A stretch of DNA of 64,000 bases, from contig OV050030.1 in NCBI GenBank assembly GCA_920105625.2, positions 103,509,698 through 103,573,697 of the forward strand, written 5' to 3'. Shown in pieces: positions 1 through 12,122 of the stretch; position 1 is the stretch's first letter, and each line of letters opens with the position of its first letter. A program made the position numbers and the translations under genes. This DNA comes from Clusia tigrina (lineage: Eukaryota; Arthropoda; Insecta; Diptera; Clusiidae). The notes beneath the pieces are model-generated. The model searched no databases. It was not told the origin of the DNA and saw only the letters and a program-made list of their open reading frames with translations.

Positions 1-85
1 TCAATACGGTGCGTCTTACACCTATCAAAGTTTGCAACATTCAAATGCTTGTAACTTTTTACTGAATATTTGTGACAATAAAGTA

Positions 86-179
86 CTCGTGCCTCGTGCC
101 TCGTGCCTCGTGCCTCGTGCCTCGTGCCTCGTGCCTCGTGCCTCGTGGCTCGTGCCTCGTGCCTAGTGCCTCGTGCCTC
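86..179 (+). repeat. (CTCGTGC)n minisatellite, n~13
   Basis: Tandem 7-bp units lie inside one satellite monomer. The 3' end has the fixed variant order CTCGTGG, CTCGTGC, CTCGTGC, CTAGTGC, CTCGTGC, and expansion appears confined to the 5' side. The host monomer lacks 18 bp ('ctgaatatttg' in place of the full 'ctggagcg...ccttgaatatttg') and is followed by 'gctcgtagctatg'. Confidence 0.95.
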
Positions 180-592
180 TTCTCAATTTAAGCTATCGCT
201 CGTAGCTATGCTACCCTTGAGTCCAAAATAAAATACAGATAAAACTTCAAATGGCCTTAACTTCTATAAGGTATGTTCTATACCTATCAAAGTTTGCAAC
301 ATTCAAATGCTTGTAACTTTTTTCTGGAGCGTCCTTAAATCTTGAAATTTTGTGACAGTAAAGTACTCGAGCCTCTTATCAATTTAAGCTATCGCTCATA
401 GCTATGCAACCGTGGAGTCCCAAGTCAAACACTGATAAAACTTCAAATAGTCCTCACTTCAATACGGTGCGACCTACACCTATCAAAGTTTGCAACAGTC
501 AAATGCTTGTAACTTTTTACTGGAGCGTCATAAAACCTTGAAATTTTGTGACAATAAAGTAATCGTGCCTGTTGTCAATTTAAGCTATCGCT

Positions 593-602
593 CATAGCTA
601 TG
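593..602. other. Representative monomer palindrome CATAGCTATG
   Basis: This 10-bp sequence equals its own reverse complement and recurs at the same place in most monomers, usually within 'agctatcgctcatagctatg', which can also pair AGCTAT with ATAGCT over a 5-nt loop. Minisatellite-bearing monomers instead have CGTAGCTATG, and some monomers have 'catagctttg', both breaking the symmetry. A protein-binding or hairpin role is only an inference. Confidence 0.7.
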
Positions 603-1523
603 CTACCGTGGAGTCCTAAATCAAACACTGATAAAACTTCAAATGGCCCTAACTTCAATACGGTGCGTCCTACACCTATCAAAGTTTGCAACATTCATAT
701 GCTTGTAACTTTTTTCTGGAGCGTTATAATATCTTGAAATTTTGTGCCAGTAAAGTACTCGAGCCTCTTATCAATTTGAGCTATCGCTCATAGCTATGCT
801 ACCTTGGAGTCCCAAATCAAACATTGAAAAAACTTCAACTGGCCCTAACTTGAATACGGTGCTTCCCAGACCTATCAAAGTTTGCAACATTCAAATGCTT
901 GTAACTTTTTTCTGGAGCGTCATAAAATCTTGAAATTTTGTGACAGTGAAGTACTCGATCCTCTTATCAATTTGAGCTATCGCTCATAGCTATGCTACCT
1001 TGGAGTCCCAAATCAAACATTGATAAAACTTCAACTGGCCCTAACTTGAATACGGTGCGTCCCAGACCTATCAAAGTTTGCAACATTCAAATGTTTGTAA
1101 CTTTTTTCTGGAGCGTCATAAAATCTTGAAATTTTGTGACAGTAAAGTTCTCGATTCTCTTATCAATTTAAGCTATCGCTCATAGCTATGCTACCATGGA
1201 GTCCCAAATCAAACACTGATAAAGCTTCAAATGGCCCTAAATTCAATACGGAGCGTCCTACACCTATCAAAGTTTGCAACATTCAAATGCTTGTAACTTT
1301 TTACTGGGCCGTCATAAAACCTTGAAATTCTGTGACAATAATGTAATCGTGCCTGTTGTCAATTTAAGCTATCGCTCATAGCTATGCTACCTTCGAGTCC
1401 CAAATCAAACATTGATAAAACTTCAAATGGCCCTAACTTCAATACGGTGCGTCTTACACCTATCAAAGTTTGCAACATTCAAATGCTTGTAACTTTTTAC
1501 TGAATATTTGTGACAATAAAGTA

Positions 1524-1624
1524 CTCGTGCCTCGTGCCTCGTGCCTCGTGCCTCGTGCCTCGTGCCTCGTGCCTCGTGCCTCGTGCCTCGTGCCTCGTGC
1601 CTCGTGCCTAGTGCCTCGGGCCTC
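1524..1624 (+). repeat. (CTCGTGC)n minisatellite, n~14
   Basis: Same position in the monomer as at 86-179. This copy lacks the CTCGTGG variant and ends with a CTCGGGC unit, a variant shared with the copy at 6819. Confidence 0.95.
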
Positions 1625-3949
1625 TTCTCAATTTAAGCTATCGCTCGTAGCTATGCTACCCTTGAGTCCAAAATAAAATACTGATAAAACTTCAAATGGC
1701 CTTAACTTCTATAAGGTATGTTCTATACCTATCAGAAGTTTGCAACATTCAAATGCTTGTAACTTTTTTCTGGAGCGTCCTTAAATCTTGAAATTTTGTG
1801 ACAGTAAAGTACTCGAGCCTCTTATCAATTTAAGCTATCGCTCATAGCTATGCTACCGTGGAGTCCCAAGTCAAACACTGATAAAACTTCAAATAGTCCT
1901 AACTTCAATACGGTGCGTCCTACACCTATCAAAGTTTGCAACATTCAAATGCTTGTAACTTTTTACTGGAGCGTCATAAAACCTTGAAATTTTGTGACAA
2001 TAAAGAAATCATGCCTGTTGTTAATTTAAGCTATAGCTCATAGCTATGATACCGTGGAGTCCTAAATCAAACACTGATAAAACTTCAAATGGTCCTAACT
2101 TCAATACGGTGCTTCCTACACCTATCAAAGTTTGCAACATTCAAATGCTTGTAACTTTTTACTGGAGCGTAAAAAAATCTTCAAATTTTGTGCCAGTAAA
2201 GTACTCGAGCCCCTTATCAATTTAAGCTATCGCTCATAGCTTTGCTACCCTTGAGTCCCAAATCAAACACTGATAAATCTTCAAATGGCCTTAAATTCTA
2301 TTCTGTGCATCCTATACCTATCAAAGTTTGCAAGAATCAATAGCTTGTAACTTTTTACTGGAGCGTAATAAAATCTTGAAATTTTGTGACAATAAAGTAA
2401 TCGTGCCTGTTGTCAATTTAAGCCACCGCTCATAGCTATGCTACCTTCGAGTCCCAAATCAAACATTGATAAAACTTCAAATGGCCCAAACTTCAATACG
2501 GTGCGACCTACACCTATCAAAGTTTGCAACAATCAAATGCTTGTAACTTTTTTCTGGAGCGTTATAAAATCTTGAAATTTTGTGCCAGTAAAGTACTCGA
2601 GCCTCTTATCAATTTGAGCTATAGCTCATAGCTATGCTACCTATTAGTCCCAAATCAAACATTGATAAAACTTCACCTGGCCCGAACTTGAAAACGGTGC
2701 GTCCCAGATCTATCAAAGTTTGCAACATTCAAATGCTTGTAAAAATTTTTCTGGAGCGTCATAACATCTTGAAATATTGTGACAGAAAAGAACTCGAACC
2801 TCTTATCAATTTAAGCTATCGCTCATAGCTATGCTACCCTGGAGTCCCAAATCAAACACTGATAAAGCTTCAAATGGCCCTAAATTCAATACGGTGCGTC
2901 CTACACCTATCAAAGTTTGCAACATTCAAATGCTTGTAACTTTTTACTGGAGCGTCATAAAACCTTGAAATTTTGTGACAATAAAGTAATCGTGCCTGTT
3001 GTCAATTTAAGCTATCGCTCATAGCTATGCAACCTTCGAGTCCCAAATCAAACACTGATAAAACTTCAAATGGCCCTAACTTCAATACGGTGTGTCCTAC
3101 ACCTATCAAAGTTTGCAACATTCATATGCTTGTAACTTTTTCTGGAGCGTTATAAAATCTTGAAATTTTGTGCCAGTAAAGTACTCGAGCCTCTTATCAA
3201 TTTGAGCTATCGCTCATAGCTATGCTACCTTGGAGTCCCAAATCAAACATTGAAAAAACTTCAACTGGCCCTAACTTGAATACGGTGCGTCCCAGACCTA
3301 TCAAAGTTTGCAACATTCAAATGCTTGTAACTTTTTTCTGGAGCGTCATAAAATCTTGAAATTTTGTGACAGTGAAGTACTCGATCCTCTTATCAATTTG
3401 AGCTATCGCTCATAGCTATGCTACCTTGGAGTCCCAAATCAAACATTGATAAAACTTCAACTGGCCCTAACTTGAATACGGTGCGTCCCAGATCTATCAA
3501 AGTTTGCAACATTCAAATGTTTGTAACTTTTTTCTGGAGCGTCATAAAATCTTGAAATTTTGTGACAAAAAAGTACTCGATTCTCTTATCAATTTAAGCT
3601 ATCGTTCATAGCTATGCTACCCTGGAGTCCCAAATCAAACACTGATAAAGCTTCAAATGGCCCTAAATTCAATAAGGTGCGTCCTACACCTATCAAAGTT
3701 TGCAACATTCAAATGCTTGTAACTTTTTACTGGGCCGTCATAAAACCTTGAAATTCTGTGACAATAAAGTAATCGTGCCTGTTGTCAATTTAAGCTATCG
3801 CTCATAGCTATGCTACCTTCGAGTCCCAAATCAAACATTGATAAAACTTCAAATGGCCCTAACTTCAATACGGTGCGTCTTACACCTATCAAAGTTTGCA
3901 ACATTCAAATGCTTGTAACTTTTTACTGAATATTTGTGACAATAAAGTA

Positions 3950-4057
3950 CTCGTGCCTCGTGCCTCGTGCCTCGTGCCTCGTGCCTCGTGCCTCGTGCCT
4001 CGTGCCTCGTGCCTCGTGCCTCGTGGCTCGTGCCTCGTGCCTAGTGCCTCGTGCCTC
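3950..4057 (+). repeat. (CTCGTGC)n minisatellite, n~15 (longest)
   Basis: Longest copy in the window. The terminal variant order matches the copy at 86-179. Confidence 0.95.
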
Positions 4058-5401
4058 TTCTCAATTTAAGCTATCGCTCGTAGCTATGCTACCCTTGAGT
4101 CCAAAATAAAATACTGATAAAACTTCAAATGGCCTTAACTTCTATAAGGTATGTTCTATACTTATCAAAGTTTGCAACATTCAAATGCTTGTAACTTTTT
4201 TCTGGAGCGTCCTTAAATCTTGAAATTTTGTGACAGTAAAGTACTCGAGCCTCTTATCAATTTAAGCTATCGCTCATAGCTATGCAACCGTGGAGTCCCA
4301 AGTCAAACACTGATAAAACTTCAAATAGTCCTCACTTCAATACGGTGCGTCCTACACCTATCAAAGTTTGCAACAGTCAAATGCTTGTAACTTTTTACTG
4401 GAGCGTCATAAAACCTTGAAATTTTGTGACAATAAAGTAATCGTGCCTGTTGTCAATTTAAGCTATCGCTCATAGCTATGCAACCTTCGAGTCCCAAATC
4501 AAACACTGATAAAACTTCAAATGGCCCTAACTTCAATACGGTGTGTCCTACACCTATCAAAGTTTGCAACATTCATATGCTTGTAACTTTTTTCTGGAGC
4601 GTTATAAAATCTTGAAATTTTGTGCCAGTAAAGTACTCGAGCCTCTTATCAATTTGAGCTATCGCTCATAGCTATGCTACCTTGGAGTCCCAAATCAAAC
4701 ATTGAAAAAACTTCAACTGGCCCTAACTTGAATACGGTGCGTCCCAGACCTATCAAAGTTTGCAACATTCAAATGCTTGTAACTTTTTTCTGGAGCGTCA
4801 TAAAATCTTGAAATTTTGTGACAGTGAAGTACTCGATCCTCTTATCAATTTGAGCTATCGCTCATAGCTATGCTACCTTGGAGTCCCAAATCAAACATTG
4901 ATAAAACTTCAACTGGCCCTAACTTGAATACGGTGCGTCCCAGATCTATCAAAGTTTGCAACATTCAAATGTTTGTAACTTTTTTCTGGAGCGTCATAAA
5001 ATCTTGAAATTTTGTGACAAAAAAGTACTCGATTCTCTTATCAATTTAAGCTATCGTTCATAGCTATGCTACCCTGGAGTCCCAAATCAAACACTGATAA
5101 AGCTTCAAATGGCCCTAAATTCAATAAGGTGCGTCCTACACCTATCAAAGTTTGCAACATTCAAATGCTTGTAACTTTTTACTGGGCCGTCATAAAACCT
5201 TGAAATTCTGTGACAATAAAGTAATCGTGCCTGTTGTCAATTTAAGCTATCGCTCATAGCTATGCTACCTTCGAGTCCCAAATCAAACATTGATAATACT
5301 TCAAATGGCCCTAACTTCAATACGGTGCGTCTTACACCTATCAAAGTTTGCAACATTCAAATGCTTGTAACTTTTTACTGAATATTTGTGACAATAAAGT
5401 A

Positions 5402-5474
5402 CTCGTGCCTCGTGCCTCGTGCCTCGTGCCTCGTGCCTCGTGGCTCGTGCCTCGTGCCTAGTGCCTCGTGCCTC
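5402..5474 (+). repeat. (CTCGTGC)n minisatellite, n~10
   Basis: Same terminal variant order; shorter only at the 5' side. Confidence 0.95.
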
Positions 5475-6818
5475 TTCTCAATTTAAGCTATCGCTCGTAG
5501 CTATGCTACCCTTGAGTCCAAAATAAAATACTGATAAAACTTCAAATGGCCTTAACTTCTATAAGGTATGTTCTATACTTATCAAAGTTTGCAACATTCA
5601 AATGCTTGTAACTTTTTTCTGGAGCGTCCTTAAATCTTGAAATTTTGTGACAGTAAAGTACTCGAGCCTCTTATCAATTTAAGCTATCGCTCATAGCTAT
5701 GCAACCGTGGAGTCCCAAGTCAAACACTGATAAAACTTCAAATAGTCCTCACTTCAATACGGTGCGTCCTACACCTATCAAAGTTTGCAACAGTCAAATG
5801 CTTGTAACTTTTTACTGGAGCGTCATAAAACCTTGAAATTTTGTGACAATAAAGTAATCGTGCCTGTTGTCAATTTAAGCTATCGCTCATAGCTATGCTA
5901 CCGTGGAGTCCTAAATCAAACACTGATAAAACTTCAAATGGCCCTAACTTCAATACGGTGCGTCCTACACCTATCAAAGTTTGCAACATTCATATGCTTG
6001 TAACTTTTTTCTGGAGCGTTATAAAATCTTGAAATTTTGTGCCAGTAAAGTACTCGAGCCTCTTATCAATTTGAGCTATCGCTCATAGCTATGCTACCTT
6101 GGAGTCCCAAATCAAACATTGAAAAAACTTCAACTGGCCCTAACTTGAATACGGTGCGTCCCAGACCTATCAAAGTTTGCAACATTCAAATGCTTGTAAC
6201 TTTTTTCTGGAGCGTCATAAAATCTTGAAATTTTGTGACAGTGAAGTACTCGATCCTCTTATCAATTTGAGCTATCGCTCATAGCTATGCTACCTTGGAG
6301 TCCCAAATCAAACATTGATAAAACTTCAACTGGCCCTAACTTGAATACGGTGCGTCCCAGACCTATCAAAGTTTGCAACATTCAAATGTTTGTAACTTTT
6401 TTCTGGAGCGTCATAAAATCTTGAAATTTTGTGACAGTAAAGTTCTCGATTCTCTTATCAATTTAAGCTATCGCTCATAGCTATGCTACCATGGAGTCCC
6501 AAATCAAACACTGATAAAGCTTCAAATGGCCCTAAATTCAATACGGAGCGTCCTACACCTATCAAAGTTTGCAACATTCAAATGCTTGTAACTTTTTACT
6601 GGGCCGTCATAAAACCTTGAAATTCTGTGACAATAAAGTAATCGTGCCTGTTGTCAATTTAAGCTATCGCTCATAGCTATGCTACCTTCGAGTCCCAAAT
6701 CAAACATTGATAAAACTTCAAATGGCCCTAACTTCAATACGGTGCGTCTTACACCTATCAAAGTTTGCAACATTCAAATGCTTGTAACTTTTTACTGAAT
6801 ATTTGTGACAATAAAGTA

Positions 6819-6898
6819 CTCGTGCCTCGTGCCTCGTGCCTCGTGCCTCGTGCCTCGTGCCTCGTGGCTCGTGCCTCGTGCCTAGTGCCTCGGGCCTC
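6819..6898 (+). repeat. (CTCGTGC)n minisatellite, n~11
   Basis: Carries both the CTCGTGG and terminal CTCGGGC variants. It is three units shorter than the paralogous copy at 1524. Confidence 0.95.
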
Positions 6899-9812
6899 TT
6901 CTCAATTTAAGCTATCGCTCGTAGCTATGCTACCCTTGAGTCCAAAATAAAATACTGATAAAACTTCAAATGGCCTTAACTTCTATAAGGTATGTTCTAT
7001 ACCTATCAGAAGTTTGCAACATTCAAATGCTTGTAACTTTTTTCTGGAGCGTCCTTAAATCTTAAAATTTTGTGACAGTAAAGTACTCGAGCCTCTTATC
7101 AATTTAAGCTATCGCTCATAGCTATGCTACCGTGGAGTCCCAAGTCAAACACTGATAAAACTTCAAATAGTCCTAACTTCAATACGGTGCGTCCTACACC
7201 TATCAAAGTTTGCAACATTCAAATGCTTGTAACTTTTTACTGGAGCGTCATAAAACCTTGAAATTTTGTGACAATAAAGAAATCATGCCTGTTGTTAATT
7301 TAAGCTATAGCTCATAGCTATGATACCGTGGAGTCCTAAATCAAACACTGATAAAACTTCAAATGGTCCTAACTTCAATACGGTGCTTCCTACACCTATC
7401 AAAGTTTGCAACATTCAAATGCTTGTAACTTTTTACTGGAGCGTAAAAAAATCTTCAAATTTTGTGCCAGTAAAGTACTCGAGCCCCTTATCAATTTAAG
7501 CTATCGCTCATAGCTTTGCTACCCTTGAGTCCCAAATCAAACACTGATAAATCTTCAAATGGCCTTAAATTCTATTCTGTGCATCCTATACCTATCAAAG
7601 TTTGCAAGAATCAATAGCTTGTAACTTTTTACTGGAGCGTAATAAAATCTTGAAATTTTGTGACAATAAAGTAATCGTGCCTGTTGTCAATTTAAGCCAC
7701 CGCTCATAGCTATGCTACCTTCGAGTCCCAAATCAAACATTGATAAAACTTCAAATGGCCCAAACTTCAATACGGTGCGTCCTACACCTATCAAAGTTTG
7801 CAACAATCAAATGCTTGTAACTTTTTACTGGAGCGTTATAAAATCTTGAAATTTTGTGACAATAAAGTAATCGTGCCTCTTATCAATTTAAGCTATCGCT
7901 CATAGCTTTGCTACCCTTGTGTCCCAAATCAAACACTGATAAAACTTCAAATGGCCTTAAATTCTATTCTGTGCGTCCTATATCTATCAAAGTTTGCAAG
8001 AATCAATAGCTTTTAACTTTTTACTGGAGCGTAATAAAATCTTGAAATTTTGTGACAATAAAGTAATCGTGCCTGTTGTCAATTTAAGCTATCGCTCATA
8101 GCTATGCTACCTTCGAGTCCCAAATCAAACATTAATAAAACTTCAAATGGCCCTAACTTCAATACGGTGCGTCCTACAACTATCAAAGTTTGCAACATTC
8201 AAATGCTTGTAACTTTTTACTGGAGCGTCATAAAACCTTGAATATTTGTGACAATAAAGTAATCGTGCCTGTTGTCAATTTAAGCTATCGCTCATAGCTA
8301 TGCCACCCTTGAGTCCCAAATCAAACACTGATAAAACTTCAAATGGCCCTAACTTCAATACGGTGCGTCCTACACCTATCAAAGTTTGCAACATTCAAAT
8401 CCTTGTAACTTTTTTCTGGAGCGTTATAAAATCTTGAAATTTTGTGCCAGTGAAGTACTCGAGCCTCTTATCAATTTGAGCTATCGCTCATAGCTATGCT
8501 ACCTATTAGTCCCAAATCAAACATTGATAAAACTTCACCTGGCCCGAACTTGAAAACGGTGCGTCCCAGACCTATCAAAGTTTGCAACATTCAAATGCTT
8601 GTAAAAATTTTTCTGGAGCGTCATAACATCTTGAAATATTGTGACAGAAAAGAACTCAAACCTCTTATCAATTTAAGCTATCGCTCATAGCTATGCTACC
8701 CTGGAGTCCCAAATCAAACACTGATAAAGCTTCAAATGGCCCTAAATTCAATACGGTGCGTCCTACACCTATCAAAGTTTGCAACATTCAAATGCTTGTA
8801 ACTTTTTACTGGAGCGTCATAAAACCTTGAAATTTTGTGACAATAAAGTAATCGTGCCTGTTGTCAATTTAAGCTATCGCTCATAGCTATGCAACCTTCG
8901 AGTCCCAAATCAAACACTGATAAAACTTCAAATGGCCCTAACTTCAATACGGTGCGTCCTACACCTATCAAAGTTTGCAACATTCATATGCTTGTAACTT
9001 TTTTCTGGAGCGTTATAAAATCTTGAAATTTTGTGCCAGTAAAGTACTCGAGCCTCTTATCAATTTGAGCTATCGCTCATAGCTATGCTACCTTGGAGTC
9101 CCAAATCAAACATTGAAAAAACTTCAACTGGCCCTAACTTGAATACGGTGCGTCCCAGACCTATCAAAGTTTGCAACATTCAAATGCTTGTAACTTTTTT
9201 CTGGAGCGTCATAAAATCTTGAAATTTTGTGACAGTGAAGTACTCGATCCTCTTATCAATTTGAGCTATCGCTCATAGCTATGCTACCTTGGAGTCCCAA
9301 ATCAAACATTGATAAAACTTCAACTGGCCCTAACTTGAATACGGTGCGTCCCAGATCTATCAAAGTTTGCAACATTCAAATGTTTGTAACTTTTTTCTGG
9401 AGCGTCATAAAATCTTGAAATTTTGTGACAAAAAAGTACTCGATTCTCTTATCAATTTAAGCTATCGTTCATAGCTATGCTACCCTGGAGTCCCAAATCA
9501 AACACTGATAAAGCTTCAAATGGCCCTAAATTCAATAAGGTGCGTCCTACACCTATCAAAGTTTGCAGCATTCAAATGCTTGTAACTTTTTACTGGGCCG
9601 TCATAAAACCTTGAAATTCTGTGACAATAAAGTAATCGTGCCTGTTGTCAATTTAAGCTATCGCTCATAGCTATGCTACCTTCGAGTCCCAAATCAAACA
9701 TTGATAAAACTTCAAATGGCCCTAACTTCAATACGGTGCGTCTTACACCTATCAAAGTTTGCAACATTCAAATGCTTGTAACTTTTTACTGAATATTTGT
9801 GACAATAAAGTA

Positions 9813-9885
9813 CTCGTGCCTCGTGCCTCGTGCCTCGTGCCTCGTGCCTCGTGGCTCGTGCCTCGTGCCTAGTGCCTCGTGCCTC
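9813..9885 (+). repeat. (CTCGTGC)n minisatellite, n~10
   Basis: First copy in the 2012-bp HOR; same terminal variant order. Confidence 0.95.
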
Positions 9886-11817
9886 TTCTCAATTTAAGCT
9901 ATCGCTCGTAGCTATGCTACCCTTGAGTCCAAAATAAAATACTGATAAAACTTCAAATGGCCTTAACTTCTATAAGGTATGTTCTATACCTATCAAAGTT
10001 TGCAACATTCAAATGCTTGTAACTTTTTTCTGGAGCGTCCTTAAATCTTGAAATTTTGTGACAGTAAAGTACTCGAGCCTCTTATCAATTTAAGCTATCG
10101 CTCATAGCTATGCAACCGTGGAGTCCCAAGTCAAACACTGATAAAACTTCAAATAGGCCTCACTTCAATACGGTGCGTCCTACACCTATCAAAGTTTGCA
10201 ACAGTCAAATGCTTGTAACTTTTTACTGGAGCGTCATAAAACCTTGAAATTTTGTGACAATAAAGTAATCATGCCTGTTGTTAATTTAAGCTATAGCTCA
10301 TAGCTATGCTACCGTGGAGTCCTAAATCAAACACTGATAAAACTTCAAATGGCCCTAACTTCAATACGGTGCTTCCTACACCTATCAAAGTTTGCAACAT
10401 TCAAATGCTTCTAACTTTTTACTGGAGCGTAATAAAATCTTCAAATTTTGTGCCAGTAAAGTACTCGAGCCCCTTATCAATTTAAGCTATCGCTCATAGC
10501 TTTGCTACCCTTAAGTCCCAAATCAAACACTGATAAATCTTCAAATGGCCTTAAATTCTATTCTGTGCGTCCTATACCTATCAAAGTTTGCAAGAATCAA
10601 TAGCTTGTGACTTTTTACTGGAGCGTAATAAAATATTGAAATTTTGTGACAATAAAATAATCGTGCCTGTTGTCAATTTAAGCCACTGCTCATAGCTATG
10701 CTACCTTCGAGTCCCAAATCAAACATTGATAAAACTTCAAATGGCCTTAACTTCTATAAGGTATGTTCTATACCTATCAAAGTTTGCAACATTCAAATGC
10801 TTGTAACTTTTTTCTGGAGCGTCCTTAAATCTTGAAATTTTGTGACAGTAAAGTACTCGAGCCTCTTATCAATTTAAGCTATCGCTCATAGCTATGCTAC
10901 CGTGGAGTCCCAAGTCAAACACTGATAAACATTCAAATAGTCCTAACTTCAATACGGTGCGTCCTACACCTATCAAAGTTTGCAACATTCAAATGCTTGT
11001 AACTTTTTTCTGGAGCGTCATAACATCTTGAAATTTTGTGACAATTAAGAACTCGATCCTCTTATCAATTTAAGCTATCGCTCATAGCTATGCTTCCCTG
11101 GAGTCCCAAATCAAACACTGATAAAACTTCAAATGGCCCTTACTTCAATACGGTGCGTCCTACACCTATCAAAGTTTGCAACATTCAAATGCTTGTAACT
11201 TTTTTCTGGAGCGTTATAAAATCTTGAAATTTTGTGCCAGTAAAGTACTCGAGCCTCTTATCAATTTGAGCTATCGCTCATAGCTATGCTACCTTGGAGT
11301 CCCAAATCAAACATTGATAAAACTTCAACTGGCCCTAACTTGAATACGGTGCGTCCCAGACCTACCAAAGTTTGCAACATTCAAATGCTGGTAACTTTTT
11401 TCTGGAGCGTCATAAAATCTTGAAATTTTGTGACAGTGAAGTACTCGATCCTCTTATCAATTTAAGCTATCGCTCATAGCTATGCTACCGTGGAGTCCCA
11501 AGTCAAACACTGATAAAACTTCAAATAGTCCTAACTTCAATACGGTGCGTCCTACACCTATCAAAGTTTGCAACATTCAAATGCTTGTAACTTTTTACTG
11601 GAGCGTCATAAAACCTTGAAATTTTGTGACAATAAAGTAATCATGCCTGTTGTTAATTTAAGCTAAAGCTCATAGCTATGCTACCGTGGAGTCTTAAATC
11701 AAACACTGATAAAACTTCAAATGGCCCTAACTTCAATACGGTGCGTCCTACACCTATCAAAGTTTGCAACATTCAAATGCTTGTAACTTTTTACTGAATA
11801 TTTGTGACAATAAAGTA

Positions 11818-11897
11818 CTCGTGCCTCGTGCCTCGTGCCTCGTGCCTCGTGCCTCGTGCCTCGTGGCTCGTGCCTCGTGCCTAGTGCCTCGTGCCTC
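11818..11897 (+). repeat. (CTCGTGC)n minisatellite, n~11
   Basis: Second copy in the 2012-bp HOR, one 7-bp unit longer than the first. Confidence 0.95.
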
Positions 11898-12122
11898 TTC
11901 TCAATTTAAGCTATCGCTCGTAGCTATGCTACCCTTGAGTCCAAAATAAAATACTGATAAAACTTCAAATGGCCTTAATTTCTATAAGGTATGTTCTATA
12001 CCTATCAAAGTTTGCAACATTCAAATGCTTGTAACTTTTTTCTGGAGCGTCCTTAAATCTTGAAATTTTGTGACAGTAAAGTACTCGAGCCTCTTATCAA
12101 TTTAAGCTATCGCTCATAGCTA

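Larger units (their letters stand above)
1..9812 (+). repeat. HOR block 1: ~1.42-1.45 kb units in a 5.3-5.9 kb super-unit
   Basis: Minisatellite-bearing monomers mark unit starts at 1, 1439, 3865, 5317, 6734 and 9728. Three units are 1438, 1452 and 1417 bp (about seven monomers) and differ partly by multiples of 7 bp from the internal minisatellite. The other two are longer (2426 and 2994 bp) because they carry extra monomers, including the 'ttctattctgtgc' type. The block 1-5316 is repeated from 5317 onward. A rare insertion making 'ctatcagaagtttgc' occurs near 1731 and again near 7010. The second super-unit has an extra 588 bp, exactly three monomers, around 7.8-8.4 kb. Confidence 0.88.

Noticed and set aside
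1..1000. CENP-B box in the monomer
   Set aside because: 'cttcaatacggtgcg' has a loose resemblance, but the required TTCG and CGGG elements are absent.
86..4057. Telomeric repeat
   Set aside because: The 7-mer CTCGTGC does not match known arthropod telomere repeats such as TTAGG, and it is always internal to a satellite monomer.
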